Shown here one piece after another: positions 60,718 to 64,000 of a stretch of DNA of 64,000 nt (position 1 is the first letter of the stretch; each line of letters begins with the position of its first letter). The notes beneath the pieces are model-generated. The model searched no databases. It was not told the origin of the DNA and saw only the letters and a program-made list of their open reading frames with translations. The DNA is from PALSA-129 sp035509055. Its GTDB lineage: Bacteria; Acidobacteriota; Terriglobia; Bryobacterales; Bryobacteraceae. The DNA lies in contig DATJMA010000025.1 in NCBI GenBank assembly GCA_035509055.1, forward strand, positions 1-64,000. The letters are read 5' to 3'. A program made the translations under genes and the position numbers.

Positions 60718-62447
60718 GATCTTGAGAGGAGCGCGGCGGCGAATTGGTCGGCCGCGAGGGTATTGCGAATGTCCGAGGGCCCGAGCCAGCCGCGCCGCGC
60801 CATGGTGACGCCGTAGTGCATGCTGGCCAGATGCTTGGGGTGGTGCGAATCGGTGGAGATGGTGAACGCCGCGCCCCTCGCCTTGGCGCTGCGGATCAGC
60901 GGGCCGTGGAGGTCGAGGCGCTCCGGGCTGGCGTTGATTTCGAGCCACACACCGCGCCGAACGGCCTCGGTCACCACGCGGTCGAAATCGTACAGGTAAC
61001 CTTCGCGCTGGAGCAGCATGCGGCCGGTGGGATGGCCCAGAATGCGGAGGCTGGGGCATTCGAGCGCTCGCAGCAGGCGGTCGGTCATTTCGGCCGGCTC
61101 CTGGCCCATGTTATTGTGCACACTGCCAATCACGAGATCGAGCTCCGCGAGCGCGTCGTTCGCCAGATCCATGGCGCCGTCGCGGAGGATGTCGCACTCG
61201 ATGCCGGAGAAGATGCGGATGCCAGCACGCCCTTGGCGATTTAGCTCGCGCACCTGGCGCGCGAAATCGACTACACGCTTTTCGTCGAGCCCGTTGGCCA
61301 TGGCGAGCGCCTTCGAGTGGTCGGTGATGGCGATGTATTCGTAGCCGAGAGCCTTGGCCGCCTCCGCCATTTCCAGCAGCGACGCGCGGCCGTCAGTCTC
61401 GGTAGTGTGCATGTGAAGGTCGCCGCGAATGTGGTGCATCTCCACAAGTTCGGGCAGGCGGCTCTGCTCGGCGGCTTCGATTTCGCCGCAGTTTTCGCGC
61501 AGTTCGGGCGGAATCCACGGTAATCCCAGTGCTTCGTAGACGCCGGATTCGGTCTCGCCGGCGACTTTGAAATCGTCTTCCACACGGAACAGTCCGTACT
61601 CGCTGAGCTTCAAACCCATTTTCACGGCGCGGGTGCGGATGGCGACGTTATGGTCTTTACTGCCGGTGAAATACTGCATGGCGGCGCCAAAACTGCCGGG
61701 CGGGAGCGCGCGAACATCCACCTGCAATCCCTCCTGCCCGACTTTTGCGCTGGCCTTGTTCTCGCCACGCGCCAGCACTTCCTGAACGCGGGGGTAGGCG
61801 ACGAAGACGTCGAGAGCCGCGACGGCATTCGGACCCGTCACAAGCAGGTCGAGATCGCCGACCGTTTCGCGCCCGCGGCGCAAACTACCGGCAGGTGTAA
61901 CCGATTCCACCCCCGGCACCTGCACCAGCTCGGCCGAAAGCTCGGCGGCCATCGAATCGGCATAGCTCAACAGATAGCGACCGGTCCGCTGGCGATATTG
62001 CGCGATGGATCGCAGCACTTTTTCTTCGAGCTTGGCGCCCATGCGCGGCAGCACGCGCAGCTTCTCTTCGCGGCAGAGGCGTTCGAGTTCGTCGATGGTG
62101 GAGATGCGGTAGTGCTCGAAAATGAGGGCGATGCTCTTTGGGCCCAGGCCTTGAATTTTGAGGAACTCGAGCGCCGTGGGAGGGAATTTTTCGAGCAGCA
62201 GATCGCGGCGCTCGCAGGAGCCGCGAGCGGCGATATCAGCCAGGACGCCCGCCAGCCCCTTCCCGATGCCGGGGATTTCGGTGACCTTGCGAGACGGGTC
62301 GTGGAGGATGTCCTCGATGCGTTCGGGATACCCTTCGATGGCGGTGGCGCCGTTGCGATAGCTGCGAATGCGGAAGGAATCTTCGCCGCCGATCTCCATC
62401 AGGTCAGCCGTTTCCCAGAGCACACGCGCGATTTCCTTGTTCTCCAA
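60714..62447 (-). CDS. polX: DNA polymerase/3'-5' exonuclease PolX
   Basis: A 577-residue protein of normal PolX length. The N-terminal pol-beta-like part has two HhH motifs (VTEIPGIGKGLAGVLADI and IQGLGPKSIALIFEHY) and the nucleotidyltransferase site GSLRRGRETVGDLDLLVTG (GS plus DxD). The C-terminal PHP nuclease domain (about 330-577) contains GDLHMHTTETDGRASLLEMAEAAKALGYEYIAITDHSKAL, SGIECDIL, GSVHNNM and FTISTDSHHPKHLASM metal ligands. It fills gaps in base-excision repair. It is coupled to the NUDIX gene. Confidence 0.97.
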   Translation of the reverse strand: MENKEIARVLWETADLMEIGGEDSFRIRSYRNGATAIEGYPERIEDILHDPSRKVTEIPGIGKGLAGVLADIAARGSCERRDLLLEKFPPTALEFLKIQGLGPKSIALIFEHYRISTIDELERLCREEKLRVLPRMGAKLEEKVLRSIAQYRQRTGRYLLSYADSMAAELSAELVQVPGVESVTPAGSLRRGRETVGDLDLLVTGPNAVAALDVFVAYPRVQEVLARGENKASAKVGQEGLQVDVRALPPGSFGAAMQYFTGSKDHNVAIRTRAVKMGLKLSEYGLFRVEDDFKVAGETESGVYEALGLPWIPPELRENCGEIEAAEQSRLPELVEMHHIRGDLHMHTTETDGRASLLEMAEAAKALGYEYIAITDHSKALAMANGLDEKRVVDFARQVRELNRQGRAGIRIFSGIECDILRDGAMDLANDALAELDLVIGSVHNNMGQEPAEMTDRLLRALECPSLRILGHPTGRMLLQREGYLYDFDRVVTEAVRRGVWLEINASPERLDLHGPLIRSAKARGAAFTISTDSHHPKHLASMHYGVTMARRGWLGPSDIRNTLAADQFAAALLSRS

Positions 62448-62482
62448 AAGGAAGCCTCAGTTTTCAATTGTAGCGGGCTTGC

Positions 62483-62488
62483 TATACT
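62483..62488 (+). promoter_or_regulatory. Possible -10 box in the polX-ankyrin intergenic region
   Basis: TATACT at 62483-62488 with TTTTCA (62461-62466) 16 nt upstream could drive the ankyrin gene, giving a 125-nt leader. Weak. Confidence 0.3.
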
Positions 62489-62618
62489 GAGGGACGCAAT
62501 CCAGGTTGCGCCCCGTCCGCGGAAAGGGATGATCCCACCTGAAAAACGTCTGAAGCAACGAGAATTGACTTCTCTTCGGCCCGTCAAGGCGGACAGCGGG
62601 CATTTTGAAGGAGGAGTT

Positions 62619-64000
62619 ATGTCTCGCACGCTACCTGAAAAACCGAGTCTCGAGTATCTCAGGAAGGAAGCCAAAGAACTGCGGCCGCGGATGCCGAATG
62701 GCAAGCTGGCGGACGCGCAGCATGCGCTCGCCAAAGAGTACGGATTCGCGAATTGGGCAAAACTGAAGGCGCACGTGGAGGCGCTTTGGCTTACACCCGC
62801 GCAGGCGCTGACCGCGGCAGTGCGCGCGTCCGACGCCGCGCGCGTAAGCGATCTTCTGGCGCGTCATCCCGGCCTGCGGGCGCGCATCGACGCGCCGCTC
62901 GAAGACTATGGGGAGGGCCAACATGCGCTGTTCGCGGCGGTGCAGCGAAGCGACCGCTCCACCATCGGCGTGCTGCTCGCCGCGGGCGCGGATATCAACA
63001 AGCGCACCGAATGGGCGCCCGGCGGATTCGGCGTGCTGGACGATTGCGACGCGAGCCTCGCCGATTTCCTGATGGAGCGCGGCGCCGTGCTCGATGTGCA
63101 TTCCGCTACGCGTCTCGGCAGGTCGGCGAAGGTGGCGGAGTTTGTGGCTGCGGATCCCGCGGCGGTCCACGCGCGCGGCGCCGATGGGCGGACACCGCTG
63201 CATTTTGCCCCGAACGTGGAGATGGGCGAGTTCCTGCTGGCCCACGGCGCCGAGATCGATGCGCGCGATCGCAATCACGAATCCACGCCGGCGCAGCACA
63301 TGCTGCGGGTCGAGCATTGGCGCCACTATGCCCATGACCGGCAGCCCGTAGCGCGGTTCCTCATAGCGCGTGGATGCCACGCCGATATCCTGATGGCGTC
63401 GGCGCTCGGAGAGATTGACCTGGTGCGGCGCCTGCTCGATGCGGATCCCGCGTCAATCGCCACCACCGTCAGCGAGGAATGGTTTCCGAAGAACACGGTG
63501 TACATTTCGCAACTGGGCCCGGGCCGCACCGCGCACGCGGTGGCCCGCGATTTCCGGCATGAAGATGTCTACCAGTTGCTGCTCGCGCGCACTCCAGCGG
63601 CGCTCAAGCTGGCGCTGGCTTGCGATCTCGGCGACGAAGCGGCATTTCGGGAACTGCTCGCCGGGCGCCCCAATCTCGCCGGAACCCTGACCGGGGAGGA
63701 ACTTCGCAAACTGCCGGAAGCCGCGAAGAGCGGCAATACGGATGCCGTGCGCCTGATGCTGGAGGCGGGCTGGCCCGTGGATACCGCGGGCGAAATGGGA
63801 GCGACGGCGCTCCATTGGGCCGGCTTCAACGGCAATGCGGAAATGGCGCGTGAGATTCTCCGCTTCCAACCCGCGCTGGGGCTGAAATCGAAGGAATACG
63901 AGGGGACGGCGCTGAGTTGGGCCATTTTCGGCTCGGGCAACGGGTGGAATCGCGACAAGGGCGATTACGTTGGGACGGTCGAGGCGTTGCTGGCGGCAGG
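62619..64000 (+). CDS. Ankyrin-repeat protein (partial, continues past window end)
   Basis: From ATG 62619, preceded by GAAGGAGGAG (62608-62617), a frame stays open to the window edge (460 codons seen). The first 45 residues (LEYLRKEAKELRPRMPNGKLADAQHALAKEYGFANWAKLKAHVEAL) are the short N-terminal helix found in many acidobacterial and actinobacterial ankyrin proteins. Repeats follow: FAAVQRSDRSTIGVLLAAGADINKRT, GRTPLHFAPNVEMGEFLLAHGAEIDARD, GEMGATALHWAGFNGNAEMAREILRF, among degenerate ones. A cytoplasmic protein-binding role is expected; the partner is unknown. The C-terminus is missing. Confidence 0.9.
   Translation, partial: MSRTLPEKPSLEYLRKEAKELRPRMPNGKLADAQHALAKEYGFANWAKLKAHVEALWLTPAQALTAAVRASDAARVSDLLARHPGLRARIDAPLEDYGEGQHALFAAVQRSDRSTIGVLLAAGADINKRTEWAPGGFGVLDDCDASLADFLMERGAVLDVHSATRLGRSAKVAEFVAADPAAVHARGADGRTPLHFAPNVEMGEFLLAHGAEIDARDRNHESTPAQHMLRVEHWRHYAHDRQPVARFLIARGCHADILMASALGEIDLVRRLLDADPASIATTVSEEWFPKNTVYISQLGPGRTAHAVARDFRHEDVYQLLLARTPAALKLALACDLGDEAAFRELLAGRPNLAGTLTGEELRKLPEAAKSGNTDAVRLMLEAGWPVDTAGEMGATALHWAGFNGNAEMAREILRFQPALGLKSKEYEGTALSWAIFGSGNGWNRDKGDYVGTVEALLAA

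Overview
The window is high-GC bacterial chromosome, most likely from an acidobacterium of the Bryobacterales/Solibacter type. Evidence for this is a PadR regulator paired with an ADOP-type (N-terminally extended MacB/FtsX) ABC permease, a very large Oar-like TonB-dependent protein with an N-terminal carboxypeptidase-regulatory domain, a GWxTD protein, a TIGR02999-type ECF sigma factor remnant, several secreted S9 peptidases and GH28 pectinases. No rRNA, tRNA, CRISPR array, insertion sequence or prophage was seen. The assignment rests on family content, not on a marker gene.

Layout. 0-9 kb: envelope and secreted proteins (GWxTD, beta-barrel protein, DUF3300, glycosidase-like propeller), an amidohydrolase, an HXXEE membrane protein, a decayed regulator, and a PadR gene whose promoter, operator and start codon overlap. 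9.3-9.5 kb: a short minus-strand gene that reads as a SelW/Rdx-family selenoprotein, with an in-frame UGA in a CxxU motif and a bacterial SECIS-like hairpin just downstream. 9.9-13.4 kb: uvrB, a DedA-rhodanese fusion and a TlpA-like thioredoxin. 13.5-18.6 kb: a tight minus-strand run of alginate-lyase-like protein, tryptophanase, a truncated ModB-like permease, a degenerate ModC-like ATPase, an FmdE-like protein and ThiE, the last four coupled by 1-4 nt overlaps. 18.7-33.5 kb: frameshifted ECF sigma factor, two S9 peptidases, glycolate-oxidase-like FAD protein, ROK kinase, a LolA-like/thioredoxin fusion, PadR plus ADOP permease, acetamidase, thioesterase and LysR.

34-46.9 kb is a pectin/galacturonate locus. 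Two GH28 enzymes flank a tagaturonate epimerase (UxaE) and are followed by the TonB/Oar-like porin; a KDG-kinase-like PfkB protein and a KduD-like dehydrogenase lie a few kb away, with a hybrid histidine kinase and a GADEF-type GGDEF protein between. The divergent promoter region carries a 9-bp perfect inverted repeat whose half-site recurs before the kinase gene.

46.9-64 kb: an ABC exporter pair, a zinc alcohol dehydrogenase, a small HExxH protein, a 1447-residue Ig/B-repeat secreted protein with a possible lytic-transglycosylase-like C-terminus and its partner gene, tandem TlpA lipoproteins followed by a DsbD-alpha-like protein, AlaC aminotransferase, NUDIX hydrolase, PolX, and an ankyrin protein running off the end.

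The strongest unusual signal is the candidate selenoprotein at 9295-9528, which ordinary gene calling would miss because of the UGA. Next are the Mo/W-type transporter remnant fused into an FmdE-ThiE operon and the large secreted protein with an enzyme-like tail.
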